Positions 62,887-64,000 of a stretch of DNA of 64,000 bases are shown here, piece by piece. Every line of letters starts with the position of its first letter. The first letter of the stretch is position 1. Source of the DNA: Ailurus styani (lineage: Eukaryota; Chordata; Mammalia; Carnivora; Ailuridae); assembly GCA_002007465.1 (NCBI GenBank), contig LNAC01000276.1:4614490-4678489 (forward strand). Direction: 5' to 3'. The notes beneath the pieces were generated by a model that did no database searches, was not told the DNA's origin, and saw only the letters and a list, made by a program, of their open reading frames with translations. The translations under genes and the position numbers were made by a program.

Positions 62887-63895
62887 GAGAAGACTGGAGC
62901 AACTTGAATTCAGCTGGAAGGCTGGGCGGTGGTAATGAGTCAACATTAATGTCCCAATTCTGGTGCCTGTGCTGGGTTTTCTGGGAGAATATCTCTGCTT
63001 CTAGGAAATCCACACTGAGCTAGTTGGGGGTGGTGGGTCCTCACACAGTTCAGGGGGAATAAAAGGTTTTTATGCCTATTTCCACTTTTTCTGTTGGAGA
63101 CTCTTTAAAGAAAAAAAAAGGAGGATTATTTTTGCTTTGATCAGGCAGCCTGCCGCTGTGAAATTTCCCCTTCTTCCTCAGTTTTTAAGCAAAGGTATTC
63201 TCTTTTGTGACTTTTCATCCTGTAGTTAATAAGGTAATTTCCCTCGATTTCAAGAGCCCCTCACATGGGCCTTTCTTGGAGCCCAAGTTGAAGGACACGA
63301 TTTCTGGTCCCCCATGAAAACAGTGGGATGTGAAAAAGAAGGATTCAAAGGGCCAGTTAGAATGATCACCAGAGCAGCGAACGCTCCACATAAACTGGTT
63401 AAAAAGAACTATCTGGAAAGGCTGGTATGAGCTGGGAATTTGCCAAGGTGACCCTCACTAAAGGTCCTATGCTGCTCGCCATGCGCTGTTCCTGGGTTCG
63501 GTTTTGCCAATGCCCATCCTAGCAGAAAGGTCTTTCCCCAGTCAAGACATATTTTTAAAAAGCATTTTTAAAAAGGAGGGATCAGGCCCCACTGGGGGCC
63601 TCTCAGCAAACGGCAGTTAGGCAATGTCAGTCCCCTCAGCACCACTTTGTGGTGGACACCGCTCTGGGTGTGCTTTAAATGGGGTTATTATGAGAGAAAT
63701 CTCTCTTGGCTTTGCTTCAGATTTATTTGGCCTGAGATGTGAAGTTTCAAGTGGGTACATACTTTGTCTTATCCAGAATTGAATGAATGAAGATGAAGCC
63801 ACAAAAGTTGTTAGGCAATGAGTTAGGCACTTCTTCGGAAAGCACCATAAATTAGTTTTCTTTGGTAAATGCAAGCTGAAAACCCAACTCAGACA
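62887..63895 (-). other. C3: C3 intron 17, distal part
   Basis: Mostly without recognisable repeats. Open frames are short. No C3a-coding exon (Cys-rich, ending LGLAR) detected. Confidence 0.4.
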
Positions 63896-63898
63896 GAA

Positions 63899-64000
63899 GC
63901 ATCCTCCTCCCTCAGACAGGGCCTCCTCCCTCAGACAGGGCCTCTCCCCTCAGACAGCCCCTCCCTCCCTCAGACAGCCCCTCCCACCCTCAGACAGCCC
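63899..64000. repeat. Tandem repeat of CCTCAGACAG units at window end
   Basis: Five copies of ccctcagacag, spaced by variable 'ggcctcctc' or 'cccctccct' text (about 20-23 bp per unit). It runs off the window edge, so its true length is unknown. Confidence 0.9.

Noticed and set aside
61289..64000. C3 exon 17 (C3a end) inside the window
   Set aside because: I searched the minus strand for the Cys-rich C3a text and an LGLAR-type end before a GT donor and found none; it is probably beyond 64000.
63899..64000. CRISPR-like array
   Set aside because: Units are short, spacers are near-identical C/T-rich text, and the genome is mammalian; it is a minisatellite.

Overview
This is a mammalian, carnivore genomic window, most likely from a mustelid. 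The main evidence is about 33 tRNA-Lys-derived CanSINE copies. Many have the mustelid-type head (gcgcctgggtggctcag), a (TC)n tract and a tail ending in AATAAA repeats plus poly(A). Intron-split genes, carnivore L1 fragments, MIR/L2 relics and a U6 snRNA retropseudogene agree. No prokaryotic features are present.

Three protein-coding genes were found, all on the minus strand. CD70 (TNFSF7; 3 exons, 193 aa, complete) lies at 110-2524. TNFSF14 (LIGHT; 4 exons, 241 aa, complete) lies at 32668-35749. The 3' part of complement C3 (24 exons, numbered 18-41 by human convention) lies at 39959-61288. The order and orientation match the human 19p13.3 CD70-TNFSF14-C3 block. Every exon was placed by homology, splice dinucleotides and phase, and all phases join without a frameshift. 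C3 exons 1-17 lie beyond the right edge.

Layout: 1-2.5 kb CD70. 2.5-31.4 kb intergenic, almost entirely retroposon-derived: L1 fragments in both orientations, CanSINEs (some nested), a Tigger-like DNA transposon, a U6 pseudogene, MIR/L2 relics and large microsatellites. 31.4-35.8 kb TNFSF14, with degenerate TGTGAC- and GACACGG-rich low-complexity DNA in its 3' flank and intron 1. 35.8-39.9 kb a short spacer with an old L1, SINEs, tetranucleotide repeats and a degenerate G-rich tandem repeat. 39.9-61.3 kb C3, with minisatellites and repeats in its introns. 61.3-64 kb C3 intron 17, ending in a short tandem repeat at the window edge.

The genes are immune genes. CD70 is the ligand of CD27 and TNFSF14 is the ligand of HVEM and LTbR; both are type II membrane TNF-family cytokines. 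C3 is the central complement component. The C3 part here encodes the alpha-prime N-terminus, MG7, CUB, thioester domain (GCGEQ), MG8 and C345C. They are physically clustered, but nothing in the sequence shows shared regulation.

I found no previously undescribed system. The points worth a second look are: a GC-AG intron in C3; substitutions at C3 factor I sites and at the LIGHT shedding site; two single-N assembly scars, one flanked by a 102-bp duplicate; a poly(A)-tailed insert of unknown origin splitting a SINE; and several minisatellites.
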